Of a DNA stretch of 64,000 nt, positions 36,001-47,528 are shown piece by piece. Position 1 is the first letter of the stretch. Every line of letters starts with the position of its first letter. Position numbers and translations under genes: made by a program. Origin of the DNA: Paragordius varius (taxonomy: Eukaryota; Nematomorpha); the NCBI GenBank assembly GCA_964247055.1, contig OZ176050.1:10602001-10666000 (forward strand). Reading direction: 5' to 3'. Under the pieces are notes generated by a model that saw only the letters and a list, made by a program, of their open reading frames with translations, ran no database searches and was not told the DNA's origin.

Positions 36001-38577
36001 TTTCCCAAACTGCATGTGCGGCTCGCGAAAATTTTTGAAATCTATCCTAAGAAAGAGATTTGATTTTAGGGAAAGCTGAAATGAAAAGACAAAAAGGAAG
36101 ACCGACTTTAAGATGGTTGGATACTGTAAAGAGGGAATCTGGTAGACGTATATGAATTAAAGGAAATAATATGGGAGAAAAATTCAAAAAATCGAACTTA
36201 ACCTAAAAAATTACCTACCTATAATTTGCAAAAATATGCTTAAAAAATTAAATTGATATTTCTTGAATATTTTTTCTAAATAGGTTTATCCAATTGACAA
36301 GAACTAGAAAAGAAATTTATGTTATGTTTGCATCAGTTTATGTTTAACATCCATAAAAATTATACCCAGATATAATGTGAGCACCCCCCATGTTTTTTAA
36401 GTCAAAAATGCAGTTTGCGAAGTTATTTGTGTTGGACATCTCTTTTTTTAATTTTAAATCAAACAATTAAAGTTTTTTGCATTTTGGGAGAATGATTCGC
36501 TTTATTGATTATTAATCTTATATATATGTTTTCTAGTTGTCTTTTGCCCTTTTAATGAAAGATATTTGGCCAAGAAAATGATAGTAACATCATAAATAAT
36601 ATGATCAAGAAAGCTGATTTTTATCATATTTTTTAGAGATAAATTTTCAACTCAAACAAAAAATCACCCCAATTTCTTATTATCTATTAATTTTCTATCT
36701 TAACGTAACCGGATATTTTAAACCCTGGGGCAGTACAAAATAAAAATACTAAATACTCCATATTTTTTAAACGTGATATAATGGATAATATGTGCAAATT
36801 TTGCTTTATTATCTTTAATAGGGTAAAGTAGCGATGGTTAATTAAGTTTCGTAGATACGTCGTGAATAAGGTAAAAATTAAAAATATATTAAAACCTCTT
36901 CGCACACAGGCTTCGTCAGGAGTTACTCAAAAAGTAAACAAAAAAGAAAGAAATTAGGTTGCTTGTGTGCGAAAATTTGAGATCTTAGTTAATTGTTATC
37001 AATATAGTAGACTGAATGGAAAAATAATAAATAACAGGTAAATATTTAGAATACGCTTAATGGGTCCAAATTTTTAAACAGAATTGACCATAAACATTAT
37101 TTTTTAACAATTTTATTCTATGGATATTAGATTAATGCAACAAAAAAGGTATGAATATCGATTTAACGGTTGCATTACATATATATATATATATATATAT
37201 ATATAAATCTGACCATTTCTAAATTAACTGCAACGCGAATTTTAGCCTAAACAATGGCATTAAAAATAAATATATTATATTTTAAAAGTTTAATAACCTT
37301 ATAAAAGTATTCAATAAGACTACTGTGTGCAGATCCAAGCGTAAAAAATCAAGGGGATCGATGACGCCACATTAAATATATAATTTTATGCTTATTTCAA
37401 AGATAAAATAAAGATTTTAATTATAGTTAAATTAACAAATTTATACTAATTCTTTGTGTATAAAATCGACTTTCTGTCCGTTTCAATGAATTCAATCCAA
37501 AATTATTGAGACTTATCATTCAATTTATATAGATAACATGAAATTCTTAGAAAATAAATTAATTTACATGGTTAAAATATTTAATAATACGTCAATATAT
37601 ATATATATATATATCTATATATATAAATTAAATCCTAATATTAATTAGGCCAGCTTTAGCTTAAAATATTGATATGTTTAACAATACTTACTTAATAAAA
37701 AGAGGCAAATAGCGGGTAGTAATAGAAAGAGAAGCGAATATATTCGTCTTAACCGTCGATTGGCAGCAGGATAACGTCTTGTCTTTTCATATTGATCCGA
37801 TGAAAGTTTCAAGGGACGAATATGGGAAAGCCAAGCTGGGCGATCATCGCGGGCATAAAAGGCCGGATCGTGATGCACAACACCAGCAGCCCCCACAGGT
37901 GCAACATACCTAATTATTTCATTGATATGTCATCAAAATTGGCTAGAATCATAAATAAAAGCGTATGGGAACATTTTAAGAAATAGCTTATACATATACA
38001 GAGATAATTCAAAAACTAAATAAATTGTTTAAAAGGCTTTAATTTAAACATTAATTAAATAAGATTTTATAGAGGGGCTCTTTGGTATATTATGTGGTCA
38101 TATCATAATATGGCTTGTTTAAAAACAGGCAAAAAATGCATAAATATGTTATGATTCTTAATTTAGAAAAATGAAAAGTTTTTAAAATATTAAGTTATAT
38201 AAAATATTAATTATCATTTAAATCATTAAAAAATTATAAAATCGGTAAAGTTATAAAAAAAAATTCAAATATATAAAACTAAAGCAATACCTGTTCCTAT
38301 ATCGATCGTACGTCCCGTTTTCCGTCAGATGTTCATCATAATAATCTCGCGAGATGACGTTACCGGTGGCAACGCTTGACACAACTCCTGCCCGATTAGT
38401 TATGACTGGGGAATCGATAGGGGCACATGGACAATTAAAAATAAACCTTCTGAAAGCTCGCATGAGTAAAAAGATCAGTAGAATATTTAAAAGTTCTTTT
38501 AAAGTCGTATTATAATTTCCAGCAAAATTTTTGATTGCATGGAAGACATCATGCCTGGGTACGTCACCCTTTGCCAT
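33062..38577 (-). CDS. CALHM-family large-pore channel protein
   Basis: Related to calcium homeostasis modulators, voltage- and calcium-gated large-pore membrane channels. Seven exons: 38291-38577, 37692-37909, 35310-35523, 34653-34829, 34427-34505, 33725-34010 and 33062-33180; phases agree throughout and give 459 aa. TM1 (about 29-42) is followed by FNCPCAP (Cys49, Cys51), the family hallmark. TM2 lies at about 152-168, TM3 at 220-237 ending SLLDGK as in CALHM1, then Cys244 and Cys251, and TM4 at 267-287 (SQMIGWILLL). The cytosolic part has NFYERRFADIYKWKEA and RNAKSLAVRHVDAYF, like the CALHM C-terminal helices. The tail is Thr/Ser-rich. Unusual is about 100 residues between CPC and TM2, including an NGT sequon, against roughly 10 in vertebrate proteins. 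The exon 4 donor (34651-34652) is the least certain junction. The orthologue cannot be assigned. Confidence 0.85.
34975..35150. repeat. Short inverted/tandem array of a GTTGC-TTTGACTGAAAA motif in CALHM intron 3
   Basis: Forward variants such as GTTGCTTTTGACTGAAAAA, TTGCGTTTG and TTGATTTTGACTGAAAC fill 35048-35150. Their complements (TTTTTCAGTCAAAAGCAAC and AAATGCAACATTTTTCA) fill 34975-35043. The two halves can fold on each other. Not seen elsewhere in the window. Confidence 0.7.
35832..35902 (-). tRNA. tRNA-Gly (anticodon GCC)
   Basis: 71 nt on the minus strand, starting GCATTGGTGG and closing with CCAATGC plus discriminator A. The anticodon loop is CTGCCAC (anticodon GCC), and internal promoter boxes are visible (TGGTTCAGTGG and GGTTCAATTCC). 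All four stems pair as in animal tRNA-Gly. T-runs immediately downstream (ATTTTTATTTTTT) can end Pol III transcription. It lies in intron 2 of the CALHM gene, same strand. Confidence 0.97.
36081..36190 (+). mobile_element. Possible LINE-derived C-terminal fragment
   Basis: The + strand reads KRQKGRPTLRWLDTVKRESG near 36084-36145, a pattern typical of the region after the reverse transcriptase in many LINE ORF2 proteins (GRPxxRWxD). The frame closes soon after. The piece is short and nothing upstream supports a longer element, so this is a small relic at best. Confidence 0.4.
37178..37205. repeat. AT dinucleotide microsatellite
   Basis: About 14 AT units in CALHM intron 2; a shorter interrupted (AT)n run follows at about 37597-37625. 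Confidence 0.9.
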
Positions 38578-39114
38578 TGTGCCAAACAAGGGGATCAAAA
38601 AATAGATTATATAACACGATTATTCAGCTAAAATTGCACAACAAACAAACAAATGGTAAAAAAGCAACAGCAATTATATTTATGTTTCTATTCTAATGAT
38701 AGAGATCCGCCTTCAAAAGTTATAGGTTACACTATTTTTTTTAAAAAAACTAATAAAATCCCTTCCCTTTATGAATTCTACACATGAAAATATTATTACA
38801 CAACACCTATATGTTATAATGAAATGTAATTTTCTTTTTTCATTTATTTTTTATTTTTTCTACACTACCAATCAATAATTGAGGATATTGAAATTACACA
38901 AATATATATAATTATGTAATGTAAAAAAAGGGGGATTTCATCAATTTTCCATTTTGTGTTTGCATTATTTATATAAAAACATATATAGATAGGTAAATTA
39001 TATAAAAGTTATAGAGAAAGATGGGTGTTTAAAGATCAATCTCTCTCTCCATATACTATATATTCTTACATAATAACCCTTTTCATTAATATAAATGGTA
39101 ATACAAACAAAATA

Positions 39115-39155
<41 letters not shown>

Positions 39156-42100
39156 TCATATAACATGTGGTGATTGGTTGCGTTTTCCAATCAATAATAT
39201 GAAGGCTGCTACTTTATTTGTTTTAAAAAATATTAGAAAATTCTAATAAAAATAGCAATTGAGTCGTAAGGAGGCTCTTTTACAGATTCATTTAAATTTT
39301 TATATAAAACATCCACATCTATAAAACTTGACAATACTTTAACTTTTAAAATTTAAAAAGTGACATGCAGAATTTTTAATTTTCACCAACAACATAATAC
39401 AGTTTAATAAAATATTTGTTAAACACGATATAATGTCAATTCAACGCCTTTTTTTTATTGAAAAGGCAAAAAAATCAAAAATTGTCCCACATTAACCCTT
39501 CACATAATAAAAGATTTAAACAATGGATTGAAAATTGTATATATATATAATTTTGAACCATATTTATACATTAAATATAATCATTTTTTATGAATTTGGG
39601 CGTTACATTTTTCACATGCACTAAGTTGACACTAATATATATATATATATGCATAAATTTGCTCTCACACTAACCTAACACTCTCGAAACAATGCCAATA
39701 ATTTATGTAGATTTATTCAAAAAACCTTATTATAACACGGCGTCAAATAGGTAATTAAAACGAAAATTTTAATAATATTTAATAATAATATAAGTCAAAA
39801 ATAAAAAGTATGAATGAATGTCAATAATATTTTCCATTTTATCCACGAAAACGTTGCCACTGGTTACCACAATTAATATCCCGCGGAGAAACAAGGAAGA
39901 CGAAGCTAAAATCAAAAAATTCACATTGTAATAATTTTTTGTTTTATAAAAATCATAAGGTTAATCGGACTTCTCTATAGGAATATTTCGATTTTTATTT
40001 TTCAATTATGGAATTAAACCTTTTTTCTGTAACATTATAATAAATCTCATTTTTATAATCATATAAATCGCTATGTTTCGTCTTAAAAATTAATTTTTGC
40101 TGATGTAAACCGTAAATGCCCTCCCTTTTCAAAAATTCAATGTGAAATAAATAAAGTATTCTACAGCTTTTTTAATTAAGGCAGTTTTTATAAAAAGAAC
40201 TGCATCAAAATTTTTACATCATCAAACTTTTTCAAGCAATAAAATCTCAGTCGATAAAGATTGTCTGCACATTAACAATTCATTAAAAAGCTCTTGTTTT
40301 TACTGTTTAGCTTATATAGTAAAATTTTCAGACTCTCTAAAACCAATTAAACAAATATCTGATTATTTTATCAATAAATTATAATCAAATGCAATAAAAG
40401 TCCATTGAAATTATTTTTTAATCAGAACGTATTTTTATATGCCACAGAATTAAAAAAAATTGGCGGGTAAATGTTTGAGAAGCTTACAAACTCTAAAAGT
40501 AAATGAGTGTAAAAAATATTTTTATTTGATTGAAAATTGTCATTTATAGACAGCCAAAAAGTTTTACTTTTATGAGTTAAAGTATTTTCAGCAAAATATA
40601 TGTACACATGATGATTATTTTTTCCAGTCAAAAAAACCAACTCAATCAAAAAATTATTATGCTGACAAGTTTTGCCGTCGAATCCCAATCAATTTGTATA
40701 ACCAAAACGAAATCACAGTTAATACATAACAAATTATTAGAAAAAACAAAATTTGACACATTTATTTGTAGTATATCATTAAAACTTTATAATCTGCCAT
40801 AAATACTAAAAATCTTGAGCAAAAAATTTGCTTCTGTAAATAATGATCCCTGAGCTTGGTCAAATAAATATACAGACATGGCCAAATAATGGCCTAATAT
40901 ATTTTGTACTGTAGTTTACTGATTATATTCATTTAGAGTATGCACATTTATGCTGGCCAATTGGCAATAAAGTAGCGCAGGTTTAGAACTAATTTTGTCC
41001 ATAATTAAACAAATTGTATGTTGTAAGACAGGGTGAAATTGTTTTAAATAAAATTAAAAATGAGGGTTTTAGGTGTCGATAAATTCGAAATATCAAAAGG
41101 TAAATTTACACTGTGTAAGTTTACTAATAAGTTATGGTGTAAAGAATTGAATCGTTAATAAAAAATATTTTTAACATGTATATGGTGTTAAATTTATGCA
41201 ATTTTATTTAGTGAAACAATTTCGTTCAAAAAGTAAACCGTTTAGTATAATCACTCCAAGCGATTTTTTAATTGGCTATTTAATGTATTAAATGGTACTC
41301 TATTTTTTATTAGGATATTCATTATAATGTATGACAAATGACGGTTTTTTGATTTTGATAAATTTTGTTCTCATAGTAAATAAAGATTTATTAGAAAATT
41401 ATTCACTAGAAAACTTATAATTAGAGATGACAGTTATGTACTTGTGTTTGATATATGCATGGCTGATTTCCATTTAACTGATCAAATAGGTAGTTTTAGC
41501 ATGATTGAGAGAAAATAATATGCTAAAAAAGCTCATATTTCCAATTTCTGTTTTGATTTATTTTTTTATTAAGCAATATATGTATTGAAATATGATATCG
41601 TTTAAAACTTATAGTGGATTTTTTAATAGAGTTCACTTTTTTGAAAAAAAAAAACTTGCGTACATATATATTTTTTATATGAATATAATGTAAAATTATG
41701 GATTAATTTACTTTTAAAGCAAACCACTTTTACTCGAATTTGCAGAGTAAAACTATTTAAATTATAAAAAAATTAATATGTAAAGCTAACTAACATTTTT
41801 TATTATTTTTTTGATCTGGAGTGGAGTGGTTTATTTAAATTAAAGATCATAAAAATAGGTAAATTATTGATTATTTTTCGTGTATATTAGATTATAAAAC
41901 ATTACATCATTCACTGCATAAATTACAGAGATAAAAGGAAAAATATAACCTAATGATAGCTTGAAAAACAGAATAGGAAACAAAAACTACCTAATTATAA
42001 TTAACTGTTGTTGTGTTTATACGCAACGAAGCTCCCTCCCTCTTTTTATATTTTCCACAGTGCAATTTGATGTAGATATTTTTTTGTGCACATAGTAAAC

Positions 42101-43000
42101 ATGACCTTAGGTTACTATTTTTGATTTACGAATTTTATTTAATTTTATCAAAATATTATGGTTTCTATAGTAATAAATTATTTGAATATTTTTAGTGTTT
42201 TCGGACACAACAAATGCAAATAAATAGGACGGTTTTGTAATTACATTTATTGAATCAACCTATTGCTAATGCAGTTTGACACCAGATTAAAATATGCCAA
42301 TATAATTTAATTTATTTATTGAAGAATCCGATTGGTAAAAATATAATTTCTGGTTGAATATTTTTTTAAGACATTAATGCAATCTAATCTAACAGTTTAT
42401 GACATTTTCCCCAAGTATTTATGGTGGAGAATAATATACAATACTTAATATTTTGTACATAATTGGGCAAAAAATCTAGAAAATTTACAATTATAATTAC
42501 TGCATTCGCCAATGTCAACGGTTGAAAAAATTATTACCTAAACCGAAGCCTAGCTTGTTATATTATTTTCCTATGATTGGTAGATTTTAAAGACAACCTA
42601 CAAAGTTTATCGTTAAACTAATTATGTAAATTCTTTGGCGTCATTTTAAAATAATGAATATCGAATTCGCAATAAGTAACTTACAATAATAAATGATATT
42701 ACAGACAAAACGTAAAAATTAAAAGGCAAATATTTTTTTCAAAAGGAAACCATAATTTTTTATATATAAACTATTTAATTACAATTGTTAAACATATAAT
42801 AGATTGTGTTATCAATCTTGCTTCATACATTGCAGTTTAAACAATGAATAATATTAAAAAAAATTCAGTTCAAAAAAATATAGCAGTCTTTTTTAAAAAT
42901 ATTTATGTTTTTAAGTTTTGTCTGCATAATTTCAATTTTTATTGTATTAATTTAGCATTGTGGATATTTTCATAAAATTTTGTCTGATATATATTGACCA
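38578..43000. other. Long AT-rich intergenic region, nothing recognised
   Basis: About 4.4 kb with no gene, RNA or shared repeat that can be supported. It contains a (TA)n microsatellite at 39115-39153 and smaller ones near 39540 and 39636. The overlapping frames at 40422-40802 on both strands are low-complexity and show no motif. The part next to 38578 should contain the CALHM promoter, but no element can be singled out. Confidence 0.55.
39115..39153. repeat. TA dinucleotide microsatellite
   Basis: About 19 TA units in the gene-poor region upstream of the CALHM gene. Confidence 0.9.
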
Positions 43001-43588
43001 GTAGCGTGAATCTCGTGCGGCTACGCAGCCCGAGGAAGTCCTTCAGACTTGTGGGGGGGGGGGGCTATTTAAAAAAAGAAATAAAATGATCCACAGTGAA
43101 TTTTTTCGAAACATTATTTGATAGCTAGAATCTCATAGGAATTTCAAAACGGTGCATTCATACTAATAGATTGTTTACTTGGGAGAAAAATATATTCAAA
43201 AAATTATTTTTTTGGACTTTGTTTTTGAAAAAAATGGCATTTTACGGGGGGAGCGGGTAAAAAGATGGCCTAAATTAAAAAAACGAGACGACTATGTTCG
43301 GCGCAATCGAAAATAACTTAACAAAATCTTATTTGCAATTGAATGGTCCAACACGGTCTCCGGAAAATTGTGTCAAAGACACGATTTTTATGGACTTCTG
43401 TTTTCAAAAAAAACCGTTTTTTACACAGGGTGGGCCTAAACTGGGGGCCTAATTGAAAAAAGGGTGAAGCTATTGTAGGGGCATTTATTAATGTTTATAT
43501 TTTTTTGATATTTGGATTTGAATGTGTTTATCGGTTTTCCGGAAACAGATCTCAAAGCCATCATTTTCCATTTTTATAAATATATAGA
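43001..43588 (-). mobile_element. Short Helitron-like element (copy H4)
   Basis: Minus-oriented, 588 bp. The right end is the shared 5' terminus (TCTATATATTTATAAAAATGG on the minus strand). The left end carries the second type of 3' end: a G-rich run, the GAAGTC hairpin region, a GGCTGCGTAGCC hairpin and ACGAGATTCACGCTA. It has a single set of internal blocks and no long repeats. A compact version of H1 and H6. Confidence 0.75.
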
Positions 43589-43747
43589 ATCCTTTAGTTA
43601 GTAGAGATAAATACAAAGCTACAATATGCTAAGGATTTTTAAAAATCGTTGATCCCTTGATCAAATTTGGGTGAAATTTATTTAACAAAAATTAATTGGT
43701 TATCAGAAATATAATATTGTACATAAGCGTATAGAAAACAAAACGAT

Positions 43748-44272
43748 TTAACTAACACAAACCTTATCCTTGATTTTACATATATAACTGAATGACATTA
43801 ATATAATTATGGCATGAAGAGTCTCCAAAAAACATAAAGCAGCTACTTTTTTCGTAGGCATCAACCCAGAAATAAACCGATAAATCGGCTTTATCAATAA
43901 ATCAAGTTGATTGATTTTCACTGACTTCATTAAATATTCTAAATTAAGGACTGAATTTTTCGTTGTTCCGTAAATTTGAGAGAGTATATTGAATATCACA
44001 GTAATTGTATGCAAAGTTAGGAAAGTTAAAATGGTTTTAGCTAAATCTATTTTTGCAACGTTTAGAGAGTTAAAAGATGTAGATAATTGAATGGATTGAT
44101 TCGCAGTTTTAACACTATTTTCCTGTTTTTCATTTGCATGACAATATAAATCTATCAAATCTACATTGCCTTTGAAACAAGGCATATCATCATCCCGAAT
44201 CGTTGAACTTGGTGGCAATAAAAATTCCCATGAATCTTTAAGAGTTAATTTATTGGATGAACAGCCTTCCAT
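43748..44272 (-). CDS. Unrecognised protein with two predicted membrane helices
   Basis: A single-exon frame of 174 aa with an ATG start. The N-terminal 75 residues are polar (KDSWEFLLPPSST, then Asp- and Asn-rich sequence). Hydrophobic segments at about 80-100 (ILTFLTLHTITVIFNILSQI) and 144-165 probably span a membrane. Basic and aromatic residues at 119-142 lie between them. AATAAA on the minus strand at about 43677-43682 follows the stop by roughly 65 bp, supporting a real transcript end. The composition is protein-like and it shares no repeat with the window. An upstream exon cannot be excluded, nor a GTTTGT donor just before the stop. I do not recognise the family. Confidence 0.5.
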   Translation of the reverse strand: MEGCSSNKLTLKDSWEFLLPPSSTIRDDDMPCFKGNVDLIDLYCHANEKQENSVKTANQSIQLSTSFNSLNVAKIDLAKTILTFLTLHTITVIFNILSQIYGTTKNSVLNLEYLMKSVKINQLDLLIKPIYRFISGLMPTKKVAALCFLETLHAIIILMSFSYICKIKDKVCVS

Positions 44273-45620
44273 GCGTGAAAATAAAAAACTAAATATAAAT
44301 CATTAAATGATTGTTTAAGTTGTCAATTTTATATTTTTTATGTTATCAAATTACGACTTACAATTTTTTGAGGACCGCGCTACCCGTTTAACAGCGTTTA
44401 ATTTTATTGAAAAAACCATACATTTAACCCTCAAGCGTAATCAAGAAATAGTATTTAATATCTAGTGTCAAGCCATTTATTTGAAACAGTATATAAAAAA
44501 CCTGAAATTAATAGAGCCAGGGTCTAAAAACTGAAGCCTTAAACAATTTTTTTTACAAATCTGCGTCTTTACCTATTGATAATACATTATTAAGGAGTAA
44601 ACTCCTGGAATCAATTCAAAGATAAAAAAGGGAAAGATAGTCTTTGTCGGTAAATTTTGATAATATTTATGCTTAATCTATATGTTACCCAACGGTGATC
44701 AAGATAAAATTTATCACCCTATAAATATTTAGTAATCTGTTTTACATTATCAAAATTATAAACGCTAAGTAATCGAAACAATATTGCAAAAAATAATAGC
44801 GATAGTTAAATTGGAGTTCAAAAATCCTAATAACATAAAAATTAGTGTGTCCAATACAGGGTCAGTCATTTAAAACTTTCACATTTTTGATATTGTAATG
44901 GGAATCGTTATAATTTAATGATCTTTCACAAAGAACAAAAATGTTACATTTATGAATCATAAAGACAAAAAATTATTTCAATTTTTCTATTAGCCAAAAT
45001 TTAAGAATCGGGTTTTTGTCGCACATTGGGCCGAATAAAAAGTGCAATGGAGATAAATGCATCAACGATTTTTTATTTGTTAATATATATGGATATTCAT
45101 AAACGCAAAAAATTATTGATAAAGATTATTAATTTTTCAGAGGGTCTTAAAGGACTTATAGAAATTAAAGCTATGAAATCGAACTTTGGCGTTAAATTTA
45201 AATAAAATTGTTATTATGCAATAAAAAATTTTTAATATTATTTTAACAATCATATTACTATAGTTTCCCATTATGCGCTCCAAAAGGATTAAAGGCATTA
45301 AAAATTTATTTTTGACAATTTGTACCAAAGCGTTTGACTGTTTAATAAATTTTAAAGTTTTTGCGAATATAATTGATATATTTTACTACAATATCATAAC
45401 ATTTCCACGGTTGCAACTTTGCGCATTGTGCATGATAATAAATAATGAAGTTATTTTCTCAATATTTAATTTTATAGATTTTTTTAGCCCAACAGACCAG
45501 TAGTAGGATCCGTCATGTTTGTTGCGCCATGAGTGGTCTCATTTTTTATTGTTCCCGTTTGATATCATATATATATATATATATAGAAAACAATTTATAG
45601 CTGTATAACCAATAGTATTT
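44273..45620. other. AT-rich stretch, nothing recognised
   Basis: About 1.35 kb. Overlapping frames on both strands at 45137-45503 lack motifs. A (TA)n microsatellite lies at about 45566-45585. No shared repeat before 45621. Confidence 0.5.
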
Positions 45621-45838
45621 TATCGCAAAATGAACCATTTCTTTACAAATTATGGGGTTATTACAGAGGGTACTATATTAAGTTCTAAAATTATTTTTTT
45701 GAATAAACAAAAGGTATATAATTATAAAAAAACTATTTTTTTTTAATTTCAAAAAGCAGTACAAAAGTGGGCGCAGTACAGGCGCAGTTTCTGAAAACCC
45801 AGTAATGTACTGCGAAAAACAGCCTATCTGGTCACTTT
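45621..45838. repeat. Dispersed repeat (family E), copy 2
   Basis: Matches 1350-1561 over its length, same orientation, ending in the block 'aaaaacagcctatctggtca'. It directly adjoins a mariner relic. Confidence 0.6.
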
Positions 45839-45849
45839 AACTTATGCGG

Positions 45850-46050
45850 CAACTATTCATCCAGCTATTTAACGTCTTCATAATCATTGAAGTGCTACTA
45901 TTAAGGATGTACCCCATTGACGCTAACTTGTATTGGTCTGATGGCGCTAGGTCAGGAGTTTTCACCGGTTGTTAAAGAATTTTATATCGAAACCATTTCA
46001 AAATTCTTCCACTGGTTTCGCTGTGCGACAAAGCATTGCATTCAGCAAAA
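45850..46050 (-). mobile_element. Relic of a mariner-type transposase
   Basis: The minus strand reads VKTPDLAPSDQYK near 45915-45955, the mariner signature around the third catalytic Asp (PDLAPSDY in intact copies). A second frame gives FNDYEDVK...LDE near 45868-45900, the downstream mariner segment. The two are in different frames with stops between, so the copy is dead. The limits are unclear; no terminal repeats were found. Confidence 0.55.
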
Positions 46051-46228
46051 TCTTTTGTAATCCCTTATAAATTAGTTTTCAATGAGCTTTTTTTCTTACA
46101 TTCATTTATTAAAAATTTCATTACATGTCCACATGGTAAAAAAGAGTTTGTTTTTTGGATTTTGTAATTTCATATTAAATTTTTATCTCACATAATTTTA
46201 TTTATTTCATAAATTAATCAATTTAACG

Positions 46229-46425
46229 ATGCGAAAAGGATTTAAATTGTATGTGTGTTTCTACTGTTATACAGTTTTAGTCTTTGCCATCCTCATCATA
46301 TACGCCAGGATCCAGAAAGTTCTTCTGTAGAAACCACATTAATTCATTCTGGGGTTTCAGAAATATCTCCCGATGAATTACGTTTCAAGGAGGTGGAATA
46401 CGGGTTACCACCCCACCCAAGTGAA
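46229..46425 (+). CDS. Possible small two-exon gene with a 32-bp intron
   Basis: Exon 1 is 46229-46248 (MRKGFK plus two bases). A GTATGT...TTTTAG intron of 32 bp fills 46249-46280, and exon 2 is 46281-46425, giving 54 aa in frame. The peptide is hydrophilic and protein-like (QDPESSSVETTLIHSG, ISPDELRFKEVEYGLPPHP), in contrast to the AT-driven frames nearby. AATAAA lies about 20 bp after the stop. Short introns of this kind are confirmed in RPS24, RECQL5 and QSOX here. It may be the 3' end of a longer gene. The family is not recognised. Confidence 0.38.
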
Positions 46426-46618
46426 TAATCACAGTCTGATTTGGTTAATAAATAATTTTTTTATATTTTTCGTACAATATAAATATAAATTTTCGTTTGT
46501 TAGAAAACGGGTTTTTTGAATTAAATTTGTTAAAAATTATGGCATTTCAATCAGTCTAAAAAAGAGATTAAAGGTGTAGCGTCGAAAGATCGTCGGCCAC
46601 CTGCCATCAATGCATTCC

Positions 46619-46687
46619 CTACCCATTCGTAACACTTAGAGCTTCAGCGCCGGGAGACACATCGGAGGTCGGGTTTTGTGATGGTAT
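46619..46687 (-). CDS. Possible terminal exon, unrecognised
   Basis: After a TATATAG acceptor the frame runs 22 residues (PTSDVSPGAEALSVTNG at the end) to TAG. The sequence is less AT-rich than its surroundings. The bases after the stop weakly resemble those after the stop of the unit at 47185-47410, so it may be a third, diverged member of that cluster. No upstream exon is assigned. Confidence 0.22.
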   Translation of the reverse strand: MPSQNPTSDVSPGAEALSVTNG

Positions 46688-46734
46688 CTATATACATCAT
46701 GTTAGGTGATTGTAAGTTAGTATGGTTAATAAGC

Positions 46735-46759
46735 TATATATATATATATATATATATAA
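46735..46759. repeat. TA dinucleotide microsatellite
   Basis: About 12 TA units between possible small exons. Confidence 0.85.
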
Positions 46760-47184
46760 TATTGAACGAAAAGTTAATTTTGCCGTGTTAGGCAAGTAAA
46801 ACAATATTTGATTTTAAATAACGGTATAAACATGGTTATGGTCCTTACTCCTCAAAATAATGTCAGAGGTTTACGTAGAGTCAATGAAGACTCTATTTAA
46901 TTATCTTATCCTTGTTTCAAAAGGTGTCTTCATTTGCATCTTAAGGAGTGGGGCCTTTAAGGTAGACCAATTGTGAGATATTAGACATGACACGTGTCAA
47001 CGTTGCCCTTCGTACGACTATGTTTCAGCTGTACCTTACGTTAACCCGGGATAAATAACCGTTAACCCTGTTTTGAATTAAGTCTCTCAACTTCGGCCAA
47101 TATAAATGCCGAAGATCGGTCCAGCCCTGCTCAAATATCAGCGGCTCCAACATTGCTTTCCAGAATGTCATTGTCCCACAAGGA

Positions 47185-47410
47185 TTAGCAAGTTAGCACC
47201 TTAGTGTCTTGCATGGCTTGAGTTTGTAACGGTACATTCAAAGCTCTGGAAATACATATAGATAGCAATTCATAATACTAAGCATAGTATCCGCTCACCA
47301 TTAACAAATTTAACTGTAAATATTTATCATCACATACAAACTCATTTCAAAAGAGTGATATAAAAATAAAAGTTTATATACCTTAATCCAGCAGATATGG
47401 GAATCAACAT
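47185..47410 (-). CDS. Possible small gene, member B of a tandem pair
   Basis: Exon 1 47382-47410 (MLIPISAGL plus two bases), donor GTATAT; exon 2 47185-47245 after TTTCCAG, continuing ALNVPLQTQAMQDTKVLTC to TAA. 29 aa if the ATG is right; the frame could begin earlier. It aligns with member A (47529-47809) over both exons, the intron donors and the sequence after the stop. I do not recognise the family; a duplicated non-coding or transposon sequence is an alternative. Confidence 0.28.
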
Positions 47411-47528
47411 TAAAATTTGACTACCGATCTGCTATCAAAACATACTATCTGGCAGAGCAAAATATCCGGCTCAAATAAAATTCCGAAAATGAATAATCAG
47501 CCTAGCTCAAGTATGAGCGGCTCCAATG

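Noticed and set aside
36900-36975. Inverted pair CGCACACAGGC / GCTTGTGTGCG as a regulatory hairpin
   Set aside because: A single 11-bp pair in an intron with no conserved loop or neighbour; chance pairing is likely in a sequence of this size.
40422-40802. Overlapping frames on both strands
   Set aside because: AT-driven low-complexity peptides, no ATG context, splice partner or motif supporting either strand.
45137-45503. Overlapping frames at 45137-45328 (-) and 45273-45503 (+) as a gene
   Set aside because: Hydrophobic Ile/Asn/Lys-rich translation typical of AT-rich DNA; no donor or acceptor leading to a sensible neighbour exon.
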